A stretch of 64,000 nt of DNA, taken from contig VCCP01000002.1 of NCBI GenBank assembly GCA_005765155.1, forward strand, positions 1,674,001 to 1,738,000. The letters are read 5' to 3'. A program made the position numbers and the translations under genes. The stretch is from Zelopaecilomyces penicillatus (Eukaryota; Ascomycota; Sordariomycetes; Hypocreales; Pseudodiploosporaceae). The notes under the pieces are model-generated. The model saw only the letters and a program-made list of their open reading frames with translations. It made no database searches and was not told the DNA's origin. This document shows, piece by piece, positions 35,001 to 48,245 of the stretch; positions within the stretch are counted from its first letter, which is position 1, and every line of letters starts with the position of its first letter.

Positions 35001-36704
35001 GCATCAGCACCCGGCTCTACTTCCGGATCGGTTATCGGCATTGAACCATCAGCCCTGAGACTTGATGTCATTTCCAAGAAACGCTGTGCAGTCGTAGCAA
35101 GACTCCCAATGCAAGATGCATAAGTGGCTCTCACAAGTGGGCTTGGTGTCGAATTTTTCGAACCCAATGCAATCTCCATTCGAGGCAGCACATATTCAAT
35201 CAAGACGTGGGAGTTTATTGGTGTCACCATTCGTATAAGCTGAAGTAGTTGAGTGATGGTACGTATCGCCGCTATCACCACCATATCTGTCTCCTCCTTG
35301 CGCAGCAGTGTCATCAAATACGGCAGCACTCTGTCCAGCTTAGCCTCATCTGTCAGTCGCTCTGCGAATGCCAGCAAGAGATCACATGCTTTGATTCTTG
35401 ACGAGGCACGAGCTGTAGTTCTCATACACGATACAACTAGATTCAAGAATATGAGAGTGCCGTCATCCTCAGGCGGTTCAAGATCTGCAGAGACAGAATG
35501 CTCATGGTTTGGGATGCTTAGTCGAACTGGAAAGTGATTTAGCCCTAGCCTTGACGATGGAGGAGTTGGGTCCGAGGTTTGTCGTCCAGGCTCATACCCC
35601 AAAAAGTAGGATATCTTGTCAAAGTCGTAATATATTCGATCAATGCGATCATCTGACTCGCCCAGGTTCTTCTGCGATCCGGATAGGGGCGTGTTGCCAG
35701 AAGAAGGGTCTGTAATGAGCTCCATGTACTGATGCAAAAAGTTGTAGAAATAGTGTGGGAACACTTTTCCCTTCCAGAATTCGAGATACTGATCTGCAGA
35801 ATAACGCTTCTCGGGATCGAGCTGAATCATGTGGGCAATCATGTCGCGAACGTCCTTGTCGGATATGGTGCTCAGGTGTGTTATAACTGGATCATACTCG
35901 CCTCGTCGGTATTTGTAGAGCTGCGCCAAACTGAATATCTCCGACTCAAGAAACATCTGAGCAATGACGCAACCCGCACTGAAGATATCCATAGCCCAAG
36001 TCATCTTGGCCTTTGGTGGTGTAGCATCGCCAGCTGAATAGAAGCGCTCCGGGGCTATGTAGCAAGTACGTCGGCCTGATGTGTCGAAGAAGTAGGAAAA
36101 GTCGCCCGGGTTATCATCTGGCAGCATAACCTGTTTGTACACCGAGGAAAAATCGGTCAGATATAGCCAGTTCCAGGATGTGACAAGGACATTCTGCGCC
36201 TTGATATCCCCGTGGTAGATGTCTCTGGCGTGGCAGTCTCGCAGGGCGCAGAGAAGCTGAAATGCCAACCACTTCTTTTCGATATCCTCGAGAAACGGAC
36301 GGGTGCTTATTCGATCATAAAGGGAGCTGTAGAGGAACTGACGAACGAGATACCCGTTGGTCTCCGTTTCGATGATGCGCTGGAATCCAAGGGCGTTGGG
36401 AACCTGAGTAAGAGCCTTTCGTTGTTCTATCCAATACTCTCCATTAGCTACCTTGTCAAACTCAAGTTGACAAAATCCGGAACCCCTTACCAACAATTTG
36501 CTTCTTATACTTCTCCAGCTTAACCTCCGTATACGGCTTAACCAGAACCTTTACCAGAACCACCCCGTAGTCCGTCCGGCCGCGGATACTCTTCATGAAC
36601 CGCGCATTGCCTATGCTCTTCTCATACTGTATATCCTGCAGCTGCGCAATATCAATCCCAGCCGAGCCCGCCGACGGCGTCGCGAGCGAGAACCCTTGGC
36701 CCAT
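32018..36704 (-). CDS. vps15: VPS15 protein kinase-like regulatory subunit of PI3-kinase Vps34
   Basis: Scaffold and pseudokinase-like regulator of the Vps34 complex in autophagy and vacuolar sorting. Two exons (36704-36491 and 36426-32018) give 1540 residues. It begins MGQGFS, a myristoylation-type N-terminus (Gly2). The kinase-like domain has HGDIKAQNVLV instead of HRD and TDFSSVYK instead of DFG, both typical of Vps15. HEAT-like repeats fill the middle, a disordered Ser/Arg-rich region follows, and WD40 repeats begin at about residue 1100 (GGNDGAVRVWD, VSCASDGSVHV, GGSDKKLRYWD). I place the single intron at 36427-36490 (64 nt): it holds a GCTAATG branch sequence and gives KKQIVEQRKALTQVPNALGF with no gap. 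A 43-nt alternative acceptor also stays in frame but inserts seven residues. Confidence 0.95.
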
Positions 36705-37968
36705 GTTTTTGGGCGATGCGGAAACGCGGGTGGGCGTTCTTATGGTTCGGAGCAGAACGAGGGGATCAAGTCGACATCTTTGGTCGCGCCAGAAGAATAG
36801 CGCAACAAAAATAAAAGCTGGGGAATCCCAGCGAAATGGGGATCTGGATCAGGTAGGTTGACTAGCTGCGGGCACAGACAAGAAGTACCTCCCAGGGCCG
36901 AGAGTAATGAAAGAGTGAGGTTGCTTCTACATGGGATAGCTCTGATCGGTCACACAGAACACTGACGGAGCTGTTTGCCAAGGTACTGGAGTACTTTGGC
37001 AGTGGTAGCGCAACTGTGGAGTTGAGGCGGGGTCCTCAATGCTTTTGCCTAAAGTGCAGTAGTACCTATAATTAGCAGGCAATAACATGCTTCGCACAGA
37101 ACTTACTCCATGATATTTACCAAATGATCGAATAATATAAGAATAATAAATAGTATATACGGTATCAAATGAGTAGTAGTATTTAGTACTTCAACCAATT
37201 TTACAGCCATGAAGTGCAGAATAGCAGATCAGTTTGAACATTCGGTCAGCCCTATCAAAAGACTAGCACTACATAAAGTAACAACAAGCGGGTTGTATAT
37301 CATGAAGCAGCGGCCCAATGTGTGTAGAAAAAGGTAACAAGATGATAATTTAAGAACTTGGCTTGCTATGCAGATATTTCAGCCTGTTGCTTGTGCAGCT
37401 ATATACATAGATAAACTATTATCCACGGGGGTTGAATCAAAGCCTAGACATAAAATGGGTACATTTACACTCGACAAGTCAAACTGTCAATCGGCACTTG
37501 TCAATATGCTCCTTCCCAGCCATAGATACAATGGTAACCAGACAACATGTGGTGGCTGGCTATTTAGGGGCCACACGTCCTTTAAAAAAACATCTTGGCC
37601 TACAATGATTGGAGTATTTGAAACCTCATACCGCTTCAATTCAAAAAGAACAAACTAACTCCGCTGGAAAGAACCTCCATATTAAGGCTCTGAACGTGTC
37701 TTTATGATGAAAACAAAATAAACGCCAATGGTTGCTTTGGCCATGCGATTTCCGTAGTCAAATGGCCAATAGCTATTGTTAAATGCTCAGATCCGTCCCC
37801 AAACTCCCGTGCGTATCAGGGTCGTTAAATGTCGTCTCATCGTTGGGGAAATATAAAGAAAAAGAAGTACAGATTCTCCAACAAAAGCATGACTCGCCAA
37901 ATTCTCTTTCCCAAGTACAACCTGTTCGTGGCGAAAATCGGAATTCACACATGACGAGAAAGCCTGCT
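36705..37968. other. intergenic upstream of vps15
   Basis: Contains the vps15 promoter and the 3' flank of the next minus-strand gene. The middle (about 37080-37200) is AT-rich. No supportable gene. Confidence 0.45.
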
Positions 37969-39479
37969 CTAGTTTGCTCGAGCACGCAGATCCCTTGTTG
38001 AGCGGTACTGCAGTCTGTGTACCATGGCGTCGGGGTTTATGCTTTCATCAGGGTCGACGCAAGTGTCCGCCTCCATTCGGTTAACAAGGTGAAATATGGA
38101 CGTTTTGGTCATCTCATGGTCTGCCACTTCCAACTTTGAATGTTCATCTTCAGCCAGGTGGGTTTCATCCTTGTGGGATGCAGCCAGTTCCCTCCTGATA
38201 CTGATGGGTCGTCGTTGCCGAATCTTTCCCACATCACCGGTTTCTTTTGCTAGCTCGGGTTCTTCACGCTGCACACGTTCTGCTTCCTGTGTGGCCATGG
38301 CCAGCACCTCACACATTCGCTGTTGGATTTTCCGAATCTCCTCATTACAGTCCGCATCTCGCAGGAACTGATGGGCGCCATGTTCGCAGGTGCTTTGCAC
38401 GTACTCAAGGCTCTTATCCAAATTGTCATAAACATCGGGCGGCTGGTTTTTTGACCCGGGGGCTCCGAGGCGCCCGGTTGACGTTGGTCCAAATCGTCGG
38501 GTACTCATGTATCGTAGAGAAGGTAACGCGTCCGTCATGGTCTTGTCGTCTCCGCTCGCATTGTCATCATCAGGAAATTCCATCTCCGCTAGTCGCTTGA
38601 TCTGTGCCACTTTGGCTGCCATTTTGGCCTTTCGCATCAGGTTTCTGCTCGAGGAGATAAATCTGACCAAATCGTCAAAGAAGCCCTGAACATAGCTATC
38701 GTAATACACGATGATCATGTTTCGCGTTCTATAGAGGGCTGGAGGAGGAGGGCCATCCGCGGACGTGATTGATGAAGATCGGATCCTTTTCTTTGCCGGT
38801 CCGCTCAGTCGAGGAGGGCCAGCAGCCGAGACTGTCCTATTGGGGGCAGCGCGGGCGACGGCGGCAGGACTAGATGGAGAAAGCGGTTGTCGCTTAACCA
38901 CTACCAAGACTGGTGGTGTCTGTGTCTGAGCTGCATGGCCGGCAGGCTCTCCATCCTCAGGGTGACCAATGTGCGAAGGGCCGTCGTCCTTTGGTTTGAG
39001 TGACTCGGTGGAACCCTTGTTCCGCAAAGACCGAACTTCGGCAGCCTTCGCGTCCACCTCACCAAGAGCCGCCAGCTCAGCCTGACGCCGCTCGATCTGG
39101 GTGCTCAAAACATCCAGTCGTGTTTGCCAGTCCGGTATATTGGTGGTCAGGTTCCTCAGCGCATCCATCGCCATTTCGCGGAAGTCTGTCTCCCGCACCC
39201 GGGTTGCTTGGAGAGGAATTGTGTCGGTATTAGGTGACGAAGCACCTAACGTGTTGCTGTCAATAGTAAGGGGGGGGTGGTCCGAAACCAAGTGCTATCC
39301 GAAGACAACCGGGGGCCGGCTGCAACGGAATGGATTGGCTGCTTTGTATGGCGTCGGATAGAAGGTTGGAAAATCGAACGGTTCGGGTTCGATGGAAGGT
39401 CAAATCGGGTGACGCGGGTTTCGAACTCGTACAAATGCAAGGGAGAGGGTCAATGAGGTATTCGCTACCTCGCCAACAT
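37969..39479 (-). CDS. Conserved-looking hypothetical protein, coiled-coil and disordered
   Basis: A long minus-strand frame reads from about 39256 to the stop at 37969. An N-terminal helical part (DWQTRLDVLSTQIERRQAEL) looks like a coiled coil. A Pro/Ser-rich stretch follows, then a well-formed central helix region (MIIVYYDSYVQGFFDDLV and RKAKMAAKVAQIKRLAEMEF) and a charged C-terminus. I do not recognise a family; the length and codon pattern support a real gene. The first in-frame ATG of the open frame is at 39174, but coding-like sequence continues upstream. A short first exon 39479-39469 (ATG TTG GCG AG), joined over a 212-nt intron to 39256, restores frame and gives 432 residues. That exon is tentative (GTAGCG donor). 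Confidence 0.65.
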
Positions 39480-41187
39480 TGTCGACGAAATGTCAGAAAT
39501 GGGGGAGGGGCCAGAAGCTGGTGATGGGAGGAAATATGTAGGGCGTCGGGGTGGTGGCACCAGAAGAATGGACGAAGGCCAAGGCTCACTGAAAGGTCGC
39601 TGATCGGTCACTGAGTGGCCACTGGGGTTGATGAGTGGTGTCGGGTTTTGAACAATCCGGCCCGCCAAGAGATCGCTCGGGTGACGATGAAAATCGGTTC
39701 TAAGGCACGAAAAGCGCAGTAGTATCCGATGGCTGTCCGCTCGCAAATGGCTAGCAGGTTAGAGCAGCGAGGGTTGCAGGATGTATGTGTCCAAGGCGTC
39801 GTAGGGCAGCGAATAGGGGTGTATCGCACGTAAGAGTAATGGATGATGTCGATTGATGAATACCGTAGTATGGAGTAGGGTGCTTGTGGTAGAGGACGGA
39901 GGCAGACAGTAGGTAGGTAGGTTATTGCAGACAGTGGAACTCAAGGAAGCTAATGGAGCGCCTCGGGCGATTTGTGGTCCTCTGAAACAGCCCTGTCTTT
40001 CGGGCTTGCGTTCGGGGCTAAAAGTCAAGCCAAGCGGCACAGTAGAAACCGATTGCCGCTAGCCTCGAGGGCAGCAGCGAGCGGACGGGAGAGCGGCGGA
40101 TGAATGTGGGGATGGACGGGAACGGCGAAGGGCGAATGTCGAATGAGCAACTTGAGCGCAGGTTAGTTGTCGAATGGCCAGGGCGAGGCTGTATAATGGG
40201 GAGAGAGTGTGTAAATGCTGGGTTTCGTATGGGAGGAGGGAAGAAGTGGTGAAGAAAGCCGTTGGGTTTATAATACGGGCAGGCAATCGGCCGGTTTTGT
40301 TTGTTCCAGGGCCTGGATCGGGAGTCTGGACCTGGCAGGCGGATGTGCGCACACACGCTGTATTACACCTATTTACGAATGGTCTGCAGTGGTAATATGA
40401 CTGAAAATTACCTGACAGGGAACCGAAGGAATGCCCTAGGTGTAAATTACCTACCTGCTACAAAAAGGTACGGGTGGATATGATGTGGAAGACACAGACA
40501 CAGTATTATGGCCTATAGGCAAGTTCCATTAACAAGTAATGAGTACCTCCACTTGGTAGTAGCTGGCAACCAAGCAGGGTGTTTGTTTGGTGGACATGTC
40601 AAAAAGGCTGATGCGTGGGTGCTGTTTGACGAGGGACAGACGGGCGGCTTGAGAGTGAAGGTGGAGGATGGGATGGGATGGGGTGTCATGGAGGTGTTGG
40701 ATTGGATAGTTGAGATGGTTGGATGGCCGGCTGATTGGCTTGGTTCAAGGTTCCAGGCATGGTTGTCCGAGTACTAATACCACCTGTAGATTCAGGGTAC
40801 CACCTCCATAGCTCTAACCGAGTACGAGGGCACCCGTGCAACAAGCAAAAGGCCTCGCTCGCAGATAAAGGTACTAAAGGTACCTCGGAACCTTGTACCC
40901 GGCATCGTTCCCCGACGCCTAAACTCCGTGCTCTGCGCCTTTAGCACGCGCTTGACACGGGAGAGAAAAGCGCCAGCGGTACCTCCGATGGCTGGTATCT
41001 TGGCCTGGCCTGGAGACATCCATGGTGCACGGCGCAAGCTCTTGTTTCGACTCCCGCCAGGGTCCACACCGGTGGTCATCAAGGAACAAGCGCACGCACG
41101 CAGGAATGAGGTGCTTGGCAGTGCACGCCCTAGAAGAAGAAGATCTACATCTAGAGAAGGAGAAGAAGGGGCAGAAGGACAAAGAGA

Positions 41188-41222
41188 TGTGTGTGTGTGT
41201 GTGAGAGCGAGAGAGAGAGAGG
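41188..41222. repeat. compound (TG)n-(GA)n microsatellite
   Basis: About eight TG units (41188-41203) run directly into a GA run with one interruption (to 41222). Ordinary simple-sequence repeat in a non-coding region. Confidence 0.9.
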
Positions 41223-41507
41223 TTCTGGATGACAAGCCTGAGGAGGAACAAGTACCGATGCATACTCCATTAACCTACAGCAAGGTTGAGAAGGGGGAGT
41301 GGGGGAGAAGCCTGGGAATAAACGGGGCGGGCATCTCAATAGGAGGGAGACGCGTGTGGAGTGCCGGCGCCGTGTACGTAAAGGTGCTGCTAGTATCAAT
41401 TAGTACCTGTAGGCTGTGGTGCTAGTAGTGCGCGGTGAACTGTCCGATGTTCAACAACTGTAAATCAATCCGGGACAGGCCGCCTACCAAGGCAACTAGT
41501 TCAAGTG

Positions 41508-41545
41508 CCCCCCCCCCCCCCCCGACCATCATCATCATCATCATC
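41508..41545. repeat. poly-C followed by (CAT)n
   Basis: Sixteen consecutive C (41508-41523), then GAC and about six CAT units up to 41545. Non-coding compound repeat. Confidence 0.9.
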
Positions 41546-42971
41546 CGCTGGGCTGCGGCCGTGCACTTTAGTCGAAGGTACAAGTGGCACAGCGAAGGTC
41601 GAGGCTCAAATGCTAGGCAATTGTGGCCGTGCTTGAAGCAGACAATGTGCTTGTAGTAATAATCTCTATGAAGCTATCGGGGTCGGATATTAGAATCCAA
41701 AAGATCAACAGATACAGGTACTGCAGCGCCTCAAGGCACAGTGCATAGTGTATCGAGATGTCCATGCTTGGTGGGTACCCGAGGCCCTATGAGGTTGTAT
41801 TTACAGGTCGGGTGCAGAACCAAGACGGCCGGCTCCATGAAAAAAAAAAACAGAGTCTGGCAGCCGTTGGACCTGCCTCTTCATGCCTGCAAGTAGCGTG
41901 GTGTTGGATGAAACGTGAATTCCGTCTAATAAGCTCGACCAATGGTGAGAAGCCCACAAAATAATAGGAAAGAAGAAGAATATTTGACACGAATTGCTTG
42001 TGACAATGAATGAGTGGTGACATGAAGCCTCATCCACCAGATCAAGAGCGGACTTGGGGTGTTCTCACAACCATACCACCACCACCACCAATCTGCCCCT
42101 TTGCTGGTTTACATCATAATGACCCCAAGTACCTTTATAGCGCTCTCAATGCGATTGAATGAGTCCCCACCCTTCAGTCTCTCGGTGACAGCTTGACAGC
42201 AAACGACCCGTCCTGCAGTTGTATTTGGATGAGACCCGCGACGCTATAATTAGTCCAAAACACGTCTCTCCTTTTCCTTGTAAGATTGGCGTGTTCCGTT
42301 TGCCACAGATGGATGCACAACAACGCAGGACGGCATATCCCATCACGTTACCTCCGGCTGGCAATGAATAGGCGGACTGTGATTGCTATTTACATCTAAT
42401 ATCTACTACTGCATTGTATCTGAGCACGCTGATGATGAGTTTGGCTTTTGGCCAAAAAGGGTCTAGAGAGAGAGAGAGAGAAGCTGTCCAAAAAAGAGAG
42501 AAAAGACGGGCTGTTTCTTTATTTTTATTTTATTTTTCTTCTTCTTGTTTGTGCCTCAGTCAGTGGAGAGACCTGCAGAAACCGAACTAATGTACGCGTG
42601 CTGAAGTAATAATGGATAACATTGCAATAACCTATCTTGTCATTGTCTGAGCGAAATATGTAATTATAGTAAATATGCTTTTTCCACCGCTTATTTGTTG
42701 TAGTGAGCTACTAATTCAAAGGTTAGGATAATGAGGCATCAGACAGTGCATGCACAGATGATCCGCCAATTGCCCGTCTAGAACTGCCATTGGTTGCTCT
42801 AGATATATTACTGATTTGATTGGGTGTCCCCACACCCCCCTTCACCAGTAACCCCCCGTCAAGCCTCCCCGTTGCCCACTAGAAACTTGACTCCTCTTTA
42901 CTGATAGTTACAGGCGACGACACTTGTTTAACTTGCTCAAAGCATTGATATTCAAAACCTAATTACCCTAT

Positions 42972-43949
42972 CTAGTCCATATCGGAATAGTATGTGACGG
43001 TAAATCTTCCATCGTTCTCTTGAACTGCACGGGCATAAAACTTGCCCTGTCCCTCTCCACTGCTGAAATCAATGGTAGCACCCTGGCCTGAGACGGCCCT
43101 CATGTCAACAATCTCGCCAGCAACCTGCTGGCTTTCCGCAATGTAGAACTTGAGCTTCGGGGTAACTTGGATATTCTCATTGTTCCTCGGGGCGATCTAC
43201 CAGATAGAGAATCTCTCGGTTAGTCAAGAAGCAAATACCTAGATAAGGTACTACCCAAGTACTATAGGTAGTACTATTTTGTGAATGACTTACCACTGCA
43301 ACCGGGGCAACCTGCCCTCTGTTGTTGACTTTGGCAAGTCCAACGAGATAGGTGTTATTGGGCATGGTGAAATCAGAGCCAACCTTGATTTCGAACGAAT
43401 CTGCCGTTGCGCCTGGGGTCACCTCTTGAATTACAGGGAAATTCTGCATGACCTGCATATCAAAGGTGCCTGTTTGGAATCTGGTATTAGTCGGTGCCTA
43501 CTTAAGGCATGGATAGTAGGCGACGTGTTGCACGCAAGGGGAAACCTACTTCCAGGTGCCGACTGATCGCCCAGACGACTCAGTTGGGACATGCCGCTAT
43601 TCACCACCACACCCGGTGCAGGTGCTGTAGGTACCGTTCCAGTCCCTAATTAATGAATAGCAATTTCACAAACATGTCAGCTTCCATCAACCGCAACACC
43701 AAAACGACCTACTTCCAACTCTGCCCAAACAAAATAAAAAACACAGACAACCAACCCCCACTCACAAGCATAAAAGTCAGCCCCAGTTCGGAGCTCAAAC
43801 GACCCCCCCTGAGGGACGAAAGTCGTGTACCAGACATTCATCCAAGGCTGGCCACCCCCACTGAACTGGGGGGGTTCCATAAAGACGGCATAGTTGGTGT
43901 TTGCACCACGGTTGTTTTCAACGGAGATTGTGTAGCTCATCGACATCAT
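42972..43949 (-). CDS. Orphan hypothetical protein, predicted all-beta
   Basis: Four exons on the minus strand (43949-43766, 43645-43550, 43469-43294, 43196-42972) join in frame to 226 residues, ending at a TAG. Introns of 120, 80 and 97 nt have standard ends (GTGAGT, GTAGGT and GTAAGT donors). There is no signal peptide or membrane segment. The sequence alternates polar and hydrophobic residues (SYTISVENNRGANTNYAVFM, DSFEIKVGSDFTMPNNTYLV), suggesting a beta-sandwich fold. Two starts are close, 43949 and 43940 (MSYTISV, more natural for the strand). I recognise no family and assign no function. It sits alone in roughly 10 kb of gene-poor sequence, so it may be a lineage-specific accessory gene; that is inference. 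Confidence 0.72.
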
Positions 43950-44224
43950 TGCTGTCCTTTTTTGCTTCTGTATGTAATTAGGGATAGAGAATAGAGAATA
44001 GAGAATAGAGATAGAGGGGCTAGATTAGATGTGCGAATCGTCGTGCTTAAATCCTTGGACAACAAAACTGGCGTGTCTGGCTTTATTGGTAGAAAACATT
44101 ATTCACTGTGCCTTCAGCTTTCGTTGTCCATCATGTATAATTACTGGATTGGATGGGTTCTCAAACGCCCTACACTTGTTCTCATTCGTCTTTTTTTCAG
44201 CCCTTGTCCATGACGACTGGATAT

Positions 44225-44249
44225 CCCCTCCTCCTCCTCCTCCTCCTAC
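44225..44249. repeat. (CTC)n microsatellite
   Basis: About seven CTC/CCT units in non-coding DNA upstream of the orphan gene. Confidence 0.85.
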
Positions 44250-47200
44250 CCACATGCACGAAAATACCACCTCGACGTAGATTTGTATGTACGAGCCCCC
44301 TTAATTAATCCTAGTTGTCTCCAACCTCCAGCTCTCAACTGGAAAAATGACGAGTTGATTCGACTTTTTGGGGATCAATTACCCAGAAAAACTTGACGAT
44401 CTCTTTTTTTTTCCCTTTTTTTTGGGACTGGCTGTATGTATGTGAACCTGAAAATGTGAAGAACAGGCGATTCTTGCAGCATAGCCTCTCCTCCCCCCGC
44501 TCGTATGCAGGAAATACTGCAAGTTGTACAACTGTTGAGGCTGTATTCTATCCATTCATATACATCTATCAAGAACTGGTTGGCACTGAGTAGCCTATAA
44601 AAACCTACCAGCCCACCTTTTCCCACCTCAATTGTCTCAAGCCAACGTTATCTACCCCTCATGTTTTTGGTTTTCAGCCAGCCTCATCTCGAACAGCTGC
44701 ATGTCGGTCTTTTTCAGCTCTAGCAGAGGAAGGAGGGATTTGGCTCTTTCCCCCGCTCTTTCTTGAGAGATAGTTCCCCTCTCGTTTGCAGTTGCGTTGC
44801 GTTACTGTGATGTTAACACGTTGATCATCGTGGACCTACTGCAGAACCCAACTGCCGAATGTGCTTTCCTAGGCTTCAACGAGGTGGTACTGTCTCAAAA
44901 AGCCAGCCGAGGTGACATCATAGACTCGTATGCTTCCCTTATTGTGAAGGGCTACTGTTCTTTTTTCTTCTTATCAGAAGACTGGAGTAGACTGCTGGTT
45001 GGACATTCAACCTCGGGTAAAATTCGTAGGCAACCGACCTATAGTACTTTGATATAACTACATATAGGTAAACAAACATTATACAAATCTATAGGAAAGC
45101 AAATACTAGCATCTCGTACGGCTCGGGTGCTACCGCTACTAATTTTAGCGGCGCTAGTAACGAATGGTTGTGTCAGAAGTGAGCGAGCCTCTCGGTGCCA
45201 ATCCCGGTTGCCAGTAGTTTTATCGCAGCCTTTCTCGAAATCCACAGAGTTGCAACTTGCAAGCTCCCACATCAGCGAACCATGATCAGCCAATCACCTA
45301 CGCCGACATCTTCGTTCCCTTTTTGCTGTCCAAGCTCTCTCTATTACACAATCATTATCAACAATAACTCACCAAGCCTCCGTCTATCGTCATCGTCTCA
45401 TCAGCTGACGGACCACTTCATAAGCTTCTGAGTTCCTATAAGTCCTCATCAGTCCTCTGGCATCGATTAATTCTTTTTCGCAGGTTCGTTCACACCCTTG
45501 CACTCTGATAAATAACTACAAATAAATCATGTGGATCGGCACAAGCTGCATGCGCCACTTGTCGATTCGTTATACGACGTATTGGTGGCTGTTACTCATC
45601 TGCATTTCCAGACACAGCTCTGTGCTTCAGAATGCACTTTCAACCTAGTCGAGGCCCGTCTCGCTACGGTGCGTGCTTCACTTTTGTAGAGGAGTAACAA
45701 GTATGGGTGGCATCTCCAGCCCGCCTCTACCCTAACTGGGTACAGGGATGCATGTTGAGGTGGCGCTTGGGTTGCTAAGCTAGCAAAGAGGCCAAGCGTG
45801 GAACTTGGCCTCGATCCGGACGGACCAACCCGGCCATGCATTTGAATATTGTGGTGGCACAACTGGTTGGGAAGTCGACGCCGTTGGCGATCTCTTCTCG
45901 TTAATACCGCTTAGATAGATAGTCCGAGCAGAGAGGACAGAACACGTACCACAAGCGCGGCCACGTCCAATCTGGGATAACAACCCGACTTTGCAGGACA
46001 TGTTGCTGTTAATTAGCATGGCATTCTTCATGCTCGTACGGTTGGTCGTACCTCATTTTGCGTCTATTCGTACCAACCGGGCGCTCCCCCGGCAAGCTTC
46101 TCTCTCTTAAGTACCTAGTCAGAGCAGATCCCCAATGGCCCAATTACGGCGGCCGCTACAAAGAGCCTAGAATTATTACACAACTGTTTAGACTCTGGAC
46201 TTTCTTTCTACAAACAGCCAACTGATAATAAAATACCGCTCCCATTCGCGCTTCACGAGGGGAAGAGACATGGTCAGCGACAGCCGGATGGAACATAACC
46301 TGTGCCCGTGCCCCTCTCAGAACGCAACCCTTAGGCCTGCCAACATAGGACGGGGGCAGGTGTTATTAGTTAATCCTTCGTTCCATTTTGAAGGAAAGAA
46401 AAAAAAAAGGACCAGCAGCACACGTGCTTCGTTGTAATGAACCATCAAATAATACCTCAGACGCTGGCTGGCAGGTTGCCACCCTAGGGAGAAAACCGGT
46501 TGGCCACATGCGCCGCCGTTTCAATCGAATACGGTTGCTGTTTCTGTTTGGGGAAAGAGATCGACTTTGGAGGCTCCAGGCTCCTCATCACAACAATGGG
46601 GGTTTTCCCTCATTGATAGCCGAAATCACACTTGCATGTCTCGTCTTGACACCGTACAGTACCTACCTTATGTACACTGTTACTTCCCGATGCACCTCCT
46701 CGCAGGGGAGGGGGCCTGAGGCTTGTGAAATATCAGCGCGGCCGACATTCGCACATACAGTCAGCACAATCGACAAGGCCCCTAGGTGTATGTAGGAGCT
46801 GATATCAAACTGGGGAGAGCAACCAGTTGAACGTGGAGGAAAGAAAGACATTCACGGCGGTCTGGACCGTCTTTATTCCTACAACGTAGGTAAGATCATC
46901 CTCATCATCATCATCATCTCATGTCATACATGCATGTGCAAAGTGTCAAAAAGAAAAGAAAGAAAAACGAAATGTCTTGCCTCCCAGGACAGGTCTGAGC
47001 TTCACACACATGCAGTGCCACCACACTTGTTATCGCCGATCAAAGACGCACGATTTGCTTTACTGGCTGGCTGTCCTTTGGCTTTGCTTTCCCCACAGCA
47101 GGTACATGCAAGCAAGCAATACGACACATTGAGAAAGGCGTTGACAAGTGGCCGTGCCGCTAACCGTTGCATCAAAAACATTATTGGCATTGTACCTAAT

Positions 47201-48205
47201 ACGGTAGCTGTAACTATGTCTGTTAGTATGTATGTCTGTGAAATGCCAACGGCGAGTGTTGCGGTACGCTTTATTGCAACGCAACAACCTTCTCAATGGA
47301 GAGGTTATGGCATCTGAGGTGGGATTGGATGTGGGGGGGATGTGCTGTCGCTCCCGCTTTCGAAATAAGTTTTGATTGTGGAGGGTTGTCAATAGGTAAT
47401 TAGTTGTTTGCGTGTGCTTTTACTACCTATGCACCTTCTCACAATACCTACCTAGGCATACTGTACTGTAATATTTGGATTAATAACAAGTATTTGGAAG
47501 CCAGGAGGGAAAGTGGGGGGAGGGGGGGCACGATTCGACAACGCGTTTCATTCATGTTTTCTTTCCAAAACCGGTTATATAAGTCGAGGTAAGATATTTG
47601 CATAAGGACAAAAAGTGGAAAAGGAAAAATAATACTAGGCAAATCGTAAAACAGTGGTGGTGGGTGTGGAGAGGGCCGGCCGATCTGATTCCGACGGCGG
47701 CGTTGTTGGTGTGCGCGGACAACTCGCTCGTTGCCGCTCAACAATACAATACGCTGTTATGCGCGCGGGCACTTCGTCCTGTCTTTGTCACTTACAGTAC
47801 GGGATTTCATCTGCAAAAATGCCATGCAGTTACAGGTTAATGTTATGCACAAGGCTCGGGGGCTGGTCCTCCCTTTTCCCACTCTCTCCAGCGTTTTCTT
47901 CTTCGCTTTTGGCGAGGGACCGACGGGGACCTGGAGAAGCCCGATGTGCCTACAAGGCATGGATGGGATGCAGTTCGAGTTTCCACAAATGAGAATGTCC
48001 TTTCCCCCCCCTCCTCCCCATTCTTCCTGTCAAATACGAATGAGCAAGCGGACTCTCTCCATCAAATGTCGTGCAGACGAGACACTGTGAAAAAGGCAGA
48101 AAAAGTGTTGAGTAGAATGTTGATGTGGCCTACGATGATGACAAGATGAGCACATATAATGATACCCCGCTGGGACGTCACAGTAGCAGTGATATGGTGA
48201 CAACA

Positions 48206-48245
48206 GTGATTGAAGTGATTGAAGTGATTGAAGTGATTGAAGTGA
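48206..48245. repeat. 9-bp tandem repeat GTGATTGAA x4
   Basis: Four perfect copies of GTGATTGAA (48206-48241) and the start of a fifth, in non-coding sequence. The unit length is a multiple of three, but no surrounding frame is convincing as a gene. Confidence 0.9.

Larger units (their letters stand above)
39480..42971. other. long gene-poor intergenic region with microsatellites
   Basis: About 3.5 kb without a supportable gene. The left kilobase is pyrimidine-rich on the minus strand and may be a long promoter and leader of the minus-strand hypothetical gene. TAGGTAGGTAGG occurs at about 39910-39922. Further right are TG/GA and C/CAT simple repeats, an ACC run (42075-42090) and a GA run (42465-42480). 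An 89-codon frame at 40508-40777 lacks any family signal. Confidence 0.45.

Noticed and set aside
36448..36490. 43-nt intron in vps15
   Set aside because: The frame also works with this acceptor, but it is shorter than other introns here and inserts seven extra residues. The 64-nt intron to 36427 contains the branch sequence and gives a gapless conserved reading.
39415..39440. tRNA T-loop-like GAGTTCGAAACCC on the minus strand
   Set aside because: No matching acceptor stem, D-arm or A box at the right distance, so not a tRNA.
40508..40777. 89-residue plus-strand frame with Trp/Gly-rich end
   Set aside because: The right part arises from a GGATG-type simple repeat, there is no recognisable family, and it lies in microsatellite-rich DNA. 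A lineage-specific gene cannot be excluded, but support is too weak.
46388..46795. 136-codon frame in the gene desert
   Set aside because: No domain, no hydrophobic pattern and no plausible splicing partners; composition looks random.
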